Part shown: positions 1 to 8,730 of the stretch, piece by piece
How the letters are laid out: each line of letters begins with the position of its first letter
How positions within the stretch are numbered: the first letter of the stretch is position 1
Source of the DNA: Futiania mangrovi
GTDB lineage: Bacteria > Pseudomonadota > Alphaproteobacteria > Futianiales > Futianiaceae
Length of the DNA stretch: 64,000 nucleotides
Direction of reading: 5' to 3'
Assembly (NCBI RefSeq): GCF_024158125.1
Contig: NZ_JAMZFT010000001.1
Span: forward strand, 744,001 to 808,000
Position numbers and translations under genes: made by a program
The notes under the pieces: model-generated
The model's input: the letters and a program-made list of their open reading frames with translations, nothing else
Database searches by the model: none
What the model was told of the DNA's origin: nothing

Positions 1-885
1 GGTGACGAGGTCCATGCCGGCAGCCAGCGACTCGCCGGGCGTAGGCTCGTGCGGCAGGCCGTAGCGTTCGAGATCGACGAGCGTGCCGCTCCCCAGGTCG
101 CAGACGGCGGGAAGCCCGGCCTCATGGGCGATCCGGGCGACGTCGGCTTCGCTCACGGCGGCGGTGAAGCCGGTGACGGCGTAATTGCTGGCATGCACCT
201 TCATCAGCAGTGCCGTTTCGTCCCCGATCGCGCCGGCATAGTCGCGCGGGTGCGTGCGGTTCGTGGTGCCGACCTCCCGCAGCCGGGCGCCGGCGCGCGC
301 CATCACGTCGGGGATGCGGAACGCGCCGCCGATCTCGACAAGCTCGCCGCGGGAGACGATCACCTCCCGGTCCTGCGCCAGCGTGTTGAGCACGAGCAGC
401 ACGGCGGCTGCATTGTTGTTGACGAGGGTCGCGGCTTCTGCCCCGGTCAGGCGGCAGACCTGTGCCTCGACACGCGCGTCCCGGTCCCCGCGGCGTCCGG
501 TCTCGAGGTCGTATTCGAGGTCCGATGGCTCGGCCGCCGCCGCTGCGATCTCGCGGATCGCTTCCTCCGCCAGCGGCGCCCGGCCGAGGTTGGTGTGGAT
601 CACGGTGCCGGTGAGGTTGAAGACGCTGCGGACCGCCGGTGCGAGCCGCTCCGCGATCCGCGTCCCTGCCATGCCGGCAAGCGCCTGCGGGTCGGAAAAC
701 GTCTCCGCGTCCGCTCCGCCCGCGATCCGCGCTCGAGCTTCGGCGAGCACGTCGCGGACGGCATCGCGCACCGCTGTCGCGCCGTGCGCAAGGACGAGCG
801 GTTCGAACGGCGCGCTCTTCAGCAGGGCGTCGATGGATGGCAGCAGATCGTAACGCGGGCGCGCATGTGTCCTGGCGGCATCCAT
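1..885 (-). CDS. selA: L-seryl-tRNA(Sec) selenium transferase SelA, 3' end missing
   Basis: SelA is a PLP enzyme that converts seryl-tRNA(Sec) to selenocysteyl-tRNA(Sec) using selenophosphate. The visible 295 residues start [15 protein letters not shown] and run off the left edge. They carry the family's most conserved stretches: [60 protein letters not shown], and [11 protein letters not shown]. The PLP-lysine segment (SGDKLLGG in E. coli) should lie just beyond base 1. The ATG at 885 was chosen because the protein then begins at the usual distance from the first conserved block. A TTGACA promoter lies upstream. The gene implies that the cell makes selenoproteins, with selB expected next to it outside the window. 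Confidence 0.95.
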   Translation of the reverse strand, partial: MDAARTHARPRYDLLPSIDALLKSAPFEPLVLAHGATAVRDAVRDVLAEARARIAGGADAETFSDPQALAGMAGTRIAERLAPAVRSVFNLTGTVIHTNLGRAPLAEEAIREIAAAAAEPSDLEYDLETGRRGDRDARVEAQVCRLTGAEAATLVNNNAAAVLLVLNTLAQDREVIVSRGELVEIGGAFRIPDVMARAGARLREVGTTNRTHPRDYAGAIGDETALLMKVHASNYAVTGFTAAVSEADVARIAHEAGLPAVCDLGSGTLVDLERYGLPHEPTPGESLAAGMDLVT

Positions 886-927
886 GTTCCGGCACGTGTT
901 CCGATGGCGGGTTGGCAGCTTCCGGTC

Positions 928-957
928 AGCCTAGGACCCGCGCCAACTCATTGTCAA
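928..957 (-). promoter_or_regulatory. Putative sigma70-type promoter of selA
   Basis: On the minus strand a perfect TTGACA (957-952) is followed after 18 bases by TAGGCT (933-928), about 40 bases before the selA ATG. It is inferred from the consensus match only. Confidence 0.4.
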
Positions 958-1106
958 TCAAGTGAATTTATTGCCTATGCGCAACAAGGAGCGTGCCGAT
1001 GTCTGCCGCCATCGCGCGCCGACAAGGGCCGTGCCAGCCATGCCGCCTTCGTGTAAGAGGGCGGGGGCGGCATGGGTGATGCGGGGAGCGGGACCGAAAC
1101 GTGTCG

Positions 1107-1841
1107 ATGGAACGCGCCGATACAGCGGGTGCCGCGGTGCTGGTCGCCCATGGGTCGCCCTCCGATCCGGTGACGCAGGAGGCGGCGGTGCAGGCGCTGG
1201 CCCGCGCCGTCGCCGCGGAATTGCCGGGCGTCTGGGCGGTGCGCGCCGCCACCCTGGCCGCGGACGGGGCGCTGGAGCGCGTATTCGACGGCCTCGCTTC
1301 GGGCGCGTGCGTGTTTCCCCTCTTCATGTCCGACGGCTGGTTCGTCGGGACCGCGCTGCCGCGCCGCCTGCAGGCGCTTGGGCGGGGCGGGGCCAGGATC
1401 CTGACCCCGCTCGGCATGCTGCCGGCCTTCCACGACCTGTGCGCGGAGCTCGTGCTTGCCGCGATCGCCGCCGAAGGCTGGCGGCCCGATGACACCGCCG
1501 TGATCCTTGCTGCCCACGGATCGCGCCGCGGCGAGGTTCCCGCCCGGCGGACGCGGGAGGCGGCGGAAGCGATTGCCAGCAGGGCCGGGGTGCGGAGCGT
1601 GCAGCCGGGCTTCGTCGAGCAAGCGCCGTTCCTCGCCGATACGCTGCGCGCCGCGCCGCCGCAGGCGCTGTGCCTGCCGTTCTTCGCGGCCGATGCAGGG
1701 CACGTGACGCACGACCTGCCCGCCGCCGTCGCGGCGAGCGGCTTTCGCGGACCCGTGCTGCCCGCCGCCGGAACGGCGCCCGGCGTGGTCCGGATCGTTG
1801 CGCGTGCATTGTGCGAAATTCCCCGGTCCGATGGGTCTTAG
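1107..1841 (+). CDS. CbiX/SirB-type sirohydrochlorin chelatase
   Basis: Predicted class II chelatase that inserts Co2+ or Fe2+ into sirohydrochlorin on the cobalamin or siroheme route, in the cytoplasm. The 244-residue protein has two CbiX-like halves. The first starts at LVAHGSPSD and the second at LAAHGSRRGEVP. FFAADAGHVTHDLP supplies the C-terminal metal-site histidines. The length fits the two-domain family. The start is either GTG 1101 or ATG 1107, and ATG was preferred. The gene is divergent from selA, and no other tetrapyrrole genes are in view. The metal preference cannot be read from the sequence. Confidence 0.8.
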   Translation: MERADTAGAAVLVAHGSPSDPVTQEAAVQALARAVAAELPGVWAVRAATLAADGALERVFDGLASGACVFPLFMSDGWFVGTALPRRLQALGRGGARILTPLGMLPAFHDLCAELVLAAIAAEGWRPDDTAVILAAHGSRRGEVPARRTREAAEAIASRAGVRSVQPGFVEQAPFLADTLRAAPPQALCLPFFAADAGHVTHDLPAAVAASGFRGPVLPAAGTAPGVVRIVARALCEIPRSDGS

Positions 1842-1893
1842 GCGCGGGTCTGGCAGACCGTTTCGCCGCAGGGATAACTCGCACGTCGAAAAA

Positions 1894-1909
1894 GTTACTC
1901 AAGAGTCAC
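1894..1909. promoter_or_regulatory. 16-bp inverted repeat, candidate operator of the TetR gene
   Basis: The sequence gttactcaagagtcac has 7-base arms with 6 matches around a central AA. It lies about 110 bases upstream of the TetR start at 2019, in an AT-richer stretch. This is a typical place for autoregulation. No second copy was seen in the window. Confidence 0.4.
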
Positions 1910-2018
1910 AAAAACCACTCGACATTTTTTCGGGTGAATGATGAGCTATTTGCAAGCGGGCTCCGGACGGTCATGTTCCCACGCGGAACAGACCATTTCA
2001 TCGGAGGGGCGGGGGACG

Positions 2019-2687
2019 ATGTCACGCTGGGCGAACGCAGTACCGGATCGCGAGACGCAGCTTGAAAACAAGCGCAAGGCGATCATTCGCGAGGCGGCGA
2101 AGGTCTTCAACCGGCGCGGCTCGCACGGCACGACACTCGACGACGTGGCCGAGCGCCTGGGCGTGACCAAGGCTGCGCTCTACCGCTATGTGCGCAACAA
2201 GAACGACCTGCTCTACGCCTGCCACGAGGAGGCGATGGAGATCGCGCGCGAGTGCATGGACCGCGGCGAGGCCGAGGGGCGCACCGGCCGCGAGAAGATC
2301 GAGATCGGCATGAAGGGCTATCTGCGCGAGATGATCGGCGCGATGGGCGTGCCCGTGCTGATCCTCGAGGAGAACACGCTCACCGGCGAGCGTGCGCGGC
2401 GCATCATCGGCCTGCGCGACGCGTTCGAGGCGCGGATGCGCCGGCTGGTGGAGGAGGGGATTGCCGACGGCTCCATCGCGCAGGTGAACCCCAAGCTCGC
2501 GATCTTCATGCTGCTGGGCGCGGTGCATTGGGTGACCAAATGGTACTCGCCCAAGGGGGTCTGGACAGCCGACGACGTCTCCGACGCGCTGATCGAGATG
2601 GTCATGCGCGGGCTTTCCGCGGCACCGTCGCCGGCGCTCACCGCCCGTATCCATCACACGACGGTTCCGTTCAAGCGGCCGAAATAA
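2019..2687 (+). CDS. TetR-family regulator, acyl-CoA-metabolism type
   Basis: Predicted repressor of cluster A, 222 residues. The N-terminal HTH covers residues 18-67 (KAIIREAAKVFNRRG, TTLDDVAERLGVTKAALYRY), followed by a helical ligand domain of the KstR2/PaaR kind. The ATG at 2019 follows an AG-rich tcggaggggcgggg, whereas upstream in-frame starts have no ribosome site. The stop lies 27 bases before the acyl-CoA dehydrogenase, so regulator and enzymes may share a transcript. A likely effector is the CoA ester made by the cluster's ligase, as in related TetR proteins; this is an inference. Confidence 0.85.
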   Translation: MSRWANAVPDRETQLENKRKAIIREAAKVFNRRGSHGTTLDDVAERLGVTKAALYRYVRNKNDLLYACHEEAMEIARECMDRGEAEGRTGREKIEIGMKGYLREMIGAMGVPVLILEENTLTGERARRIIGLRDAFEARMRRLVEEGIADGSIAQVNPKLAIFMLLGAVHWVTKWYSPKGVWTADDVSDALIEMVMRGLSAAPSPALTARIHHTTVPFKRPK

Positions 2688-2714
2688 AGAAAACGATCAA
2701 GGGAGAGGATGCCC

Positions 2715-3878
2715 ATGGATTTCGACCTGACGCCCGACCAGCAGGCCCTTCAGAACAATGTGCGCGAGTTCGCGCAGGCCGAGATCGCGCCGCGGGCCGA
2801 GGCGCTGGACCGTGACGGCGTCTTTCCCACGGACCTCTTCCAGAAGCTGGGCGAACTGGGCGTCATGTCGATCCCGTTCTCGCCCGACTACGGGGGCATG
2901 GGCCTCGGCATCACCGAGGCCGTGCTGGCGATCGAGGAGGTGGCGCGCGCCGACCAGTCGCTGGCCGTCTCGGCCATGGTCTCCATGGCGACGGGCCTGA
3001 CGGTCGCCCGCTTCGGCACCGAAGAGCAGAAGCGCCAATGGCTGCCCGACATCGTTTCGGGCCGCAAGATCTGCTCCATCGCCGGGACGGAGCCGGACGC
3101 GGGCAGCGACACCGCGGGCTTCAAGACGCGCGCGACGCAGGTGCGCGACGGCGAGTGGTCGATCACGGGCGAGAAGGCCTACATCACCAATCCGGGCACG
3201 GACATTTCCAGCTTCACGCTGATCCTCGCCGTCTCAAGCCCGAAGGAGGAGGCGCGCAAGCAGTTCACGCTCTTCCTCGTGCCGAACGACACGCCCGGCT
3301 ACACGCGCGGCGAGAAGTACCGGAAGATGGGCTGGCGGTCCTCGGACACGCGCCCGCTCTATCTCGACGATTGCCGCCTGCCGTCGAGCGCCATCGTCGG
3401 CCAGCCGCACGGCGGGCGTTTCGTGCTGCACAAGGGCTACCAGGCCGCGCGCCTCTTCCTGGCGGCCTGTTCGCTGGGTCTTGCGCAGGCGAGCCTCGAC
3501 CACTCCATCGCCTACGCGAAGGAGCGGCAGGCGTTCGGCGGCTCCATCGGCAAGCTGCAACTGATCCAGGAGATGATCGCCAAGATGGCGCTGAAGGTGG
3601 ACAGCGCGCGCCTCGTCACCTACCGCGCCGCGTGGTCGGTGGACGCGGGCCGCGACGACCTGAAGGCGCTCTCCATGGCCAAGCTGCACGCGACCGAGAC
3701 GGGCTCGGAGGTCGCCAACATGGCGATCCAGGTGCACGGCGGCTGGGGCTTCATGGACGATTGCCCGGTGTCCCGCTATCTGCGCGACAACCGCATCTGC
3801 ACCATCGGGGACGGCAGTTCGCAGATCCAGACCCTGCTGATCGCGCGGGAGTGCGGTCTGGATGTGACGTTCCAGTAG
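2715..3878 (+). CDS. Acyl-CoA dehydrogenase, canonical base position is Asp
   Basis: FAD-dependent alpha,beta-dehydrogenation of an acyl-CoA, passing electrons to ETF. The 387 residues show the full fold: FSPDYGGMGLG, the FAD-contact block CSIAGTEPDAGSDTAG, ITGEKAYITNPG, and YAKERQAFGGSIGKLQLIQ. The C-terminal VHGGWGFMDDCPVSRYLRD ends in CTIGDGSSQIQTLL. In MCAD and SCAD the base is Glu in an EGT motif; here that position is Asp366, so the base may lie elsewhere, as in isovaleryl-CoA dehydrogenase. ATG 2715 is preferred over 2709 because gggagagg then sits 6 bases upstream. It is the first enzyme of the cluster A operon. Confidence 0.93.
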   Translation: MDFDLTPDQQALQNNVREFAQAEIAPRAEALDRDGVFPTDLFQKLGELGVMSIPFSPDYGGMGLGITEAVLAIEEVARADQSLAVSAMVSMATGLTVARFGTEEQKRQWLPDIVSGRKICSIAGTEPDAGSDTAGFKTRATQVRDGEWSITGEKAYITNPGTDISSFTLILAVSSPKEEARKQFTLFLVPNDTPGYTRGEKYRKMGWRSSDTRPLYLDDCRLPSSAIVGQPHGGRFVLHKGYQAARLFLAACSLGLAQASLDHSIAYAKERQAFGGSIGKLQLIQEMIAKMALKVDSARLVTYRAAWSVDAGRDDLKALSMAKLHATETGSEVANMAIQVHGGWGFMDDCPVSRYLRDNRICTIGDGSSQIQTLLIARECGLDVTFQ

Positions 3879-3950
3879 CGTACGAAAAACAAAGAGAAAA
3901 ACGACAAGGCGGCGGGCCGTGAATCCGCTGCGAACGGGAGGAGTGTGCCC

Positions 3951-4742
3951 ATGGTCGGGAAACCGGCGGATGCGGGTGCCGTACTGGAGGCGCATGACCT
4001 CTGCCTGCGCTTCGGGGCGGTGGAGGCCCTGAAGTCCGTCTCGCTGAGGGTCATGCCACGGCAGATCCACGCGGTGATCGGGCCGAACGGCGCGGGCAAG
4101 TCGAGCCTGCTCAACTGCCTGTCGGGCTTCTACCGTCCGCAGTCGGGCGCGGTGCGCTTCATGGGCGAGGACATCTCCACGCTCGCCCCGCACCGGCGCG
4201 CGGGCCTGGGCATCAGCCGGACCTTCCAGGGCATCCAGACCTATCCGTCCATGACCGCGCGGGAAAACATCCTGAGCGGTTTCCACAACCGCATGAAGGG
4301 GGGCCTCTTCCGCGCGCTGCTCTACTGGGGACCGGCGCGCAAGGAGGAGGAGGCGTTCGCCGCCAGGGCCGAGGACATCATCGAGTTTCTGGAGCTTGAG
4401 CAGGAGCGGCACCATCCCGTGGGCGACATGTCCTATGGCATGCGCAAGCGGGTCGACCTCGGCCGCGCGCTCGCGCTCGACCCGCGCATCCTCATCATGG
4501 ACGAGCCGATGGCCGGCATGAGCCCGGAGGAGAAGGGCGACCTCGCGCGCTTCGTCCTCGACATCCGCGACGGGCTCGACATCCCCATCGTGCTGGTCGA
4601 GCACGACATGGAGGTGGTCATGGACATCTCCGATCGCGTGACCGTGATCGACTTCGGACAGGTGATCGCCAGCGGCACGCCCGACGAGGTGCGCGCCAAC
4701 CCGGCGGTCATCGCCGCCTATCTCGGGGGAGAGGCGGCATGA
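3951..4742 (+). CDS. Liv-type ABC importer ATPase, LivG-like
   Basis: One of two cytoplasmic ATPases of the cluster A importer. Walker A is [10 protein letters not shown], the signature region is the LivG-type degenerate DMSYGMRKRVDLG, and Walker B is ILIMDEPMAGM. The C-terminal LivG motif VMDISDRVTVIDFGQVIASG is present. ATG 3951 has gggaggag upstream; the in-frame GTG at 3945 is less likely. The 3' end overlaps the synthetase by ATGA, which indicates translational coupling. Ligase genes placed inside liv clusters suggest a carboxylic acid rather than an amino acid substrate. Confidence 0.92.
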   Translation: MVGKPADAGAVLEAHDLCLRFGAVEALKSVSLRVMPRQIHAVIGPNGAGKSSLLNCLSGFYRPQSGAVRFMGEDISTLAPHRRAGLGISRTFQGIQTYPSMTARENILSGFHNRMKGGLFRALLYWGPARKEEEAFAARAEDIIEFLELEQERHHPVGDMSYGMRKRVDLGRALALDPRILIMDEPMAGMSPEEKGDLARFVLDIRDGLDIPIVLVEHDMEVVMDISDRVTVIDFGQVIASGTPDEVRANPAVIAAYLGGEAA

Positions 4743-6718
4743 CGGCCCCGGTCCGCACCATGCGCGCCGAACCGGTGGCGACGCCGCGCCAGTCGAACGG
4801 GCGCACGCTGCCGCAGCTTCTGGCCGACAATGCACGCGAATTCGGGTTGAGACCCGCCGTGGTGTCCAAGCGCGCCGGCATCTGGCGGCCCAAGACCTGG
4901 GCGCAGATCCTGGACGAGGTGCGCATCTGCGCCCGCGGCCTCGCAGCGGAGGGTCTCAAGCGCGGCGAGGTGCTGGCCTTCATCTCCGAGAACATCGAGG
5001 AGCAGTTCATCCTCGAGCTTGCCGCGCAGTCGATCGGCGCGATCGCGGTCAGCGTCTATCCGGACGCGACGCCCGACGAGCTTGCCTATGTGCTCACCCA
5101 TTCCGGCGCCGCGATGGTTATGGGCGAGGACCAGGAGCAGGTCGACAAGATCCTCGCCTGCATCGATCAGGCGCCGGGCTTGCGCCGCATCCTCTATGTC
5201 GACGGGCGCGGCCTCTGGGATTATGCGGAGGAGCGGCTCCTCTCGCTCGACGCCTTGCGCAAGGTGGGCGAAGGCTTCCACAGCGACGCCTGGGCCGACG
5301 CGCAGATCTCCGAGGGAAAACAAGGAGATGTCGCGGTCTATTGCTACACGTCCGGCACGACGGGCCGGCCCAAGGCCGCGATGCTGAGCCACGCCTTCAT
5401 CCTCGACAACGCGCACCGGCTCATGGGCGCGCTCGACGTGAAGCCGGGTGGAAATTACCTCTCCTACATCTCGCCTGCGTGGGCGGCGGAGCAGTTCTTC
5501 GGCATCGCGCTGCCGCTGCTCGCGCCCATGGTCGTGCACTTCGCCGAGAAGCCGGAGACGATCCAGAACGACCTGCGCGAGATCGGGCCGGAGTTCCTGA
5601 TGTTCACCCCGCGCCAGTGGGAGATGCAGGCCTCCGACGTCGAAGCCCGCATGATGGACGCAAGCCCCTGGCGCCGCCGGCTCTACCGCTGGGGTCTGGC
5701 GCAGGGCCGCGCGCGCATGAAGGGCGAGGGCGGGCTCTTCCACCGCCTGATCGTCTGGCCGCTCGCCGACCAGCTTGTGCTGAAGGGCATCCGAGACCTT
5801 CTGGGGCTGACCCGCGCGCGGGCGGTTCTTTCAGGCGGATCAGGGCTTTCGGCGGAACTCTTCGAGCGCTATCGCGCCTTCGGCGTACCCCTTGGCAACC
5901 TCTACGGGTCGACCGAATGCGGCCTCATCTCGACCCACCGGCCCGGCAGCAAGACGCCGGAGACGATGGGCACGCTGATGCCGTCCGACCCCACGATCAC
6001 GCAGCCCATAGAGGCCTGGGTGGACGACCGCGGGCAATTGCGGCTGAAGGTGCTGGCTTTCTCGGGTTACCTCGGCGACTCGCAGTCGACCGCGGAGATG
6101 GGCGATCCTGCCGTGGGCCTCGAAACCGGCGACGCGGTGCGGGTCGACGAAAAGGGCGAGCTGATCTTCCTCGACCGGCTGAAGGATCTGCGCCACCTCA
6201 AGAGCGGGCTGAGCTATCCGCCGCAGTTCATCGAGAACCATTTGCGCGCCGACGCCATGATCCGCGACGCCATCGTGATCGGCGACGAGAGCCGCGAGCA
6301 TGTCGTCGCGCTCGTGAACATCGATCCGGAGATCGCCGGCCGCTTCGCAGAGCTCAACGGCCTCGCCTACGGCACCTTCCCGGAGCTGAGCCAGTTGCCC
6401 GCGATCCGCGCAGAGATCGGCAAGGCCATCGCGCGGGTCAATGTGCTGGTCGATCCCTGGGCGCGCGTCGTGGCCTTTGCCAACCTGCCCAAGGAACTCG
6501 ACGCCGACGAGGCGGAACTGACGCGGTCGCGCAAGCTCCGGCGCGAGCACATCCACGCCCGCTACGCCGCGATGATCGAGGCGCTCTACCGCGGCGACGC
6601 CACGCTCTCCACCGAGATCGAGGTCAAGTATCAGGACGGCACGACGAGCCTGCTCAGGGCCGAGGTCGCGCTCAACCGCATCGACGAGACCGGCGTGGCC
6701 GGGGAGGGCCGCCCATGA
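4739..6718 (+). CDS. AMP-forming long-chain-type acyl-CoA synthetase
   Basis: Activates a carboxylic acid to its CoA ester through an acyl-AMP. The 659 residues match the FadD/long-chain ANL family in length. The P-loop is YTSGTTGRPKAAMLSH. The acyl-pocket and adenine motifs are VLSGGSGLSAELFERY and GNLYGSTECG. The hinge and C-terminal domain begin at ETGDAVRVDEKGELIFLDRLKDL. Start and stop overlap livG and livH by ATGA. It probably traps the imported acid as soon as it enters the cell. The substrate class cannot be told from the sequence. Confidence 0.9.
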   Translation: MTAPVRTMRAEPVATPRQSNGRTLPQLLADNAREFGLRPAVVSKRAGIWRPKTWAQILDEVRICARGLAAEGLKRGEVLAFISENIEEQFILELAAQSIGAIAVSVYPDATPDELAYVLTHSGAAMVMGEDQEQVDKILACIDQAPGLRRILYVDGRGLWDYAEERLLSLDALRKVGEGFHSDAWADAQISEGKQGDVAVYCYTSGTTGRPKAAMLSHAFILDNAHRLMGALDVKPGGNYLSYISPAWAAEQFFGIALPLLAPMVVHFAEKPETIQNDLREIGPEFLMFTPRQWEMQASDVEARMMDASPWRRRLYRWGLAQGRARMKGEGGLFHRLIVWPLADQLVLKGIRDLLGLTRARAVLSGGSGLSAELFERYRAFGVPLGNLYGSTECGLISTHRPGSKTPETMGTLMPSDPTITQPIEAWVDDRGQLRLKVLAFSGYLGDSQSTAEMGDPAVGLETGDAVRVDEKGELIFLDRLKDLRHLKSGLSYPPQFIENHLRADAMIRDAIVIGDESREHVVALVNIDPEIAGRFAELNGLAYGTFPELSQLPAIRAEIGKAIARVNVLVDPWARVVAFANLPKELDADEAELTRSRKLRREHIHARYAAMIEALYRGDATLSTEIEVKYQDGTTSLLRAEVALNRIDETGVAGEGRP

Positions 6719-7614
6719 CCAACCTCATCCAGATCCTGATCGACGGCGTGCTGGTCGGCCTGGTCTACGGCCTCGTCGCGATCTCCTTCGTCGTCATCTA
6801 CCGCGCCTCGCGCATCGTGAACCTGGCGCAGGGCGAGGTGCTGGTGTTCGGCGCGCTGTTCCTGTGGACCTTCACGCTGGGGTTGGAGCACGTGGGCGCC
6901 GGGCTTCCGCTCGTCGTGGGCATCCTGTTGACGCTCGCCGCTTGCGTGGTGCTGGGCCTGATCCTTGAGCGGTTCGTGTTCCGCCCGCTGATCGGCCAGC
7001 CGGCCTTCGCGATCTTCATGGCGAGCATCGCGCTGCTGATCCTGCTGCGCGGCCTCGCACAGCTCGTCTGGACGGCGGAGACGCGCTCCTTCCCCGTGAT
7101 CCTGCCAGAGGGCGCGTTCGAGATCGGCCCCTTCCTCATCAACACGCGGCTGTTCCTCGGCGCGCTGTTCACGGTAGCGCTGACCTTCGGGCTCCATGCC
7201 TTCTTCACCCGCTCGCGCCGGGGCCTGCGCCTCGCGGCGGTGGCGGAGGACCACAACACCGCCCTGTCGCTTGGCGTCTCGGTCCGGGGCGCGATCGCGG
7301 TCGCCTGGATCCTGGGCGCGATCGTCGCGACCTTCGCGGCGATGGTGCTGCTGTCGGGCCGCATCGTCTCGCTGGAGGTGGCGACCATCGGGTTCAAGGC
7401 CCTGCCCGTGGCCCTGCTGGGCGGGCTCGAATCGATCCGCGGTGCCCCGCTCGCGGGCATCCTGATCGGCGTGGGGGAGGCCTTGGCCATGGCCTACCTC
7501 GACCCGCATACCAATGGCGCAGCCTCCGCCGTCCTGCCCTTCTGCGTGATGATCGGCGTGCTGCTGATCCGTCCGCAGGGCCTGTTCGGCTGGAAGAAGA
7601 TCGAGAGGCTCTGA
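6715..7614 (+). CDS. Liv-type ABC importer permease, LivH-like
   Basis: Inner-membrane permease, 299 residues with about eight hydrophobic segments. The family motifs ASRIVNLAQGEVLVFGALF near the N-terminus and LRLAAVAEDHNTALSLGV before the coupling loop are clear. It ends with LLIRPQGLFG. It starts inside the synthetase stop (ATGA) and is followed after one base by livM, so the operon is tight. Confidence 0.92.
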   Translation: MTNLIQILIDGVLVGLVYGLVAISFVVIYRASRIVNLAQGEVLVFGALFLWTFTLGLEHVGAGLPLVVGILLTLAACVVLGLILERFVFRPLIGQPAFAIFMASIALLILLRGLAQLVWTAETRSFPVILPEGAFEIGPFLINTRLFLGALFTVALTFGLHAFFTRSRRGLRLAAVAEDHNTALSLGVSVRGAIAVAWILGAIVATFAAMVLLSGRIVSLEVATIGFKALPVALLGGLESIRGAPLAGILIGVGEALAMAYLDPHTNGAASAVLPFCVMIGVLLIRPQGLFGWKKIERL

Positions 7615-7615
7615 G

Positions 7616-8665
7616 ATGCTCCCCACCGGCGTCCATTTCGAGACCTATGCGGGCGAGGCGCGCATCCTCAAGACGCGGCGCGCGACCGCCTGGCTCGGCC
7701 TGCTCATCCTCGGCCTCGTGATCCTGCCGCAGGCGGTCGGGCCTTACACGGTCGGCGTCTTCACCCACATGTTCATCACGCTGATGGCGGTCTACGGGCT
7801 TTATGTCACGGTGGGGCTGGGCGGGCAGATCAACATCGCGCAATCGGCCTTCGTGGGCGTGGGCGCCTTCGCGACGGCGAAGCTTTCGGGCTACGGCCTG
7901 CCGTTCTGGGCGGTGATCCCGATGGCGGCGCTGATCACGGGGGCGGTTTCCGTGATCTTCGCGCTGCCGGCGGCGAAGGTGAAGGGCTTCTACCTCGCTT
8001 TGACCACCCTCGCGGCGCAGGTCATGTTCCCCATCGTGATCTTCGCACTGCCGATGGACTGGCTGGGCGGGCTCGTCGGCATGGCGGTCGAACCGGTGCG
8101 CCTCGGCCCCATAACGCTCGGCAGCCCGGTACACTTCTACTATTTCACGCTGGTTCTCGTGGGCCTGCTCACGGTCGCGGCCTTCAACCTGCCGCGCACC
8201 CGCTTCGGCCGGTCGCTGATGGCGGTGCGCGACAATGACGTGGTGGCGGAAGTGATGGGCGTGCCCGTCTTCCGCACCAAGGTGATGGCGTTCTTCGCCG
8301 GCTCGCTGTTCGCGGGCGTGGCGGGGGCGTGCACCGCCTATTTCCTGCAGTTCGTGACGGTGGAGAGCTTCACGCTCTTCGCCTCCGTCTGGTACCTCGG
8401 CATGCTGATCGTCGGGGGTGCGGCAAGCCCCGTGGGCGCGATCCTGGGCGTCGTCTTCATCACCGCTGTGCAGGAGGGCCTGCACAGCGCCGCAACCGTC
8501 ATGCTCCAGTCGGGGGCTGCGGGCGGGGGGATGCTGTTCGCGCTCACCTCCATCGTGCTCGGCGGCTGCATCCTCGTCGCACTGATTTTCGAACCGCGCG
8601 GACTGGCTCACCGGTGGTCGGTGATCCGGACCGCGTTCCAGCTCTGGCCGTTCCCGCGCAACTGA
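7616..8665 (+). CDS. Liv-type ABC importer permease, LivM-like
   Basis: Second permease of the cluster A importer, 349 residues. It has the LivM motifs VTVGLGGQINIAQSAFVGVGA, PAAKVKGFYLALTTLAAQ, and RFGRSLMAVRDNDVVAEVMG. The start lies one base after the LivH stop. The N-terminal 30 residues before the first membrane helix are polar, which is usual for LivM. Confidence 0.92.
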   Translation: MLPTGVHFETYAGEARILKTRRATAWLGLLILGLVILPQAVGPYTVGVFTHMFITLMAVYGLYVTVGLGGQINIAQSAFVGVGAFATAKLSGYGLPFWAVIPMAALITGAVSVIFALPAAKVKGFYLALTTLAAQVMFPIVIFALPMDWLGGLVGMAVEPVRLGPITLGSPVHFYYFTLVLVGLLTVAAFNLPRTRFGRSLMAVRDNDVVAEVMGVPVFRTKVMAFFAGSLFAGVAGACTAYFLQFVTVESFTLFASVWYLGMLIVGGAASPVGAILGVVFITAVQEGLHSAATVMLQSGAAGGGMLFALTSIVLGGCILVALIFEPRGLAHRWSVIRTAFQLWPFPRN

Positions 8666-8730
8666 AGATCGACGCCAGTGCTGCAAGACCGGGGGCGGGA
8701 AAGCCTCCGGAACGAAGGGAGGAAAGGACC

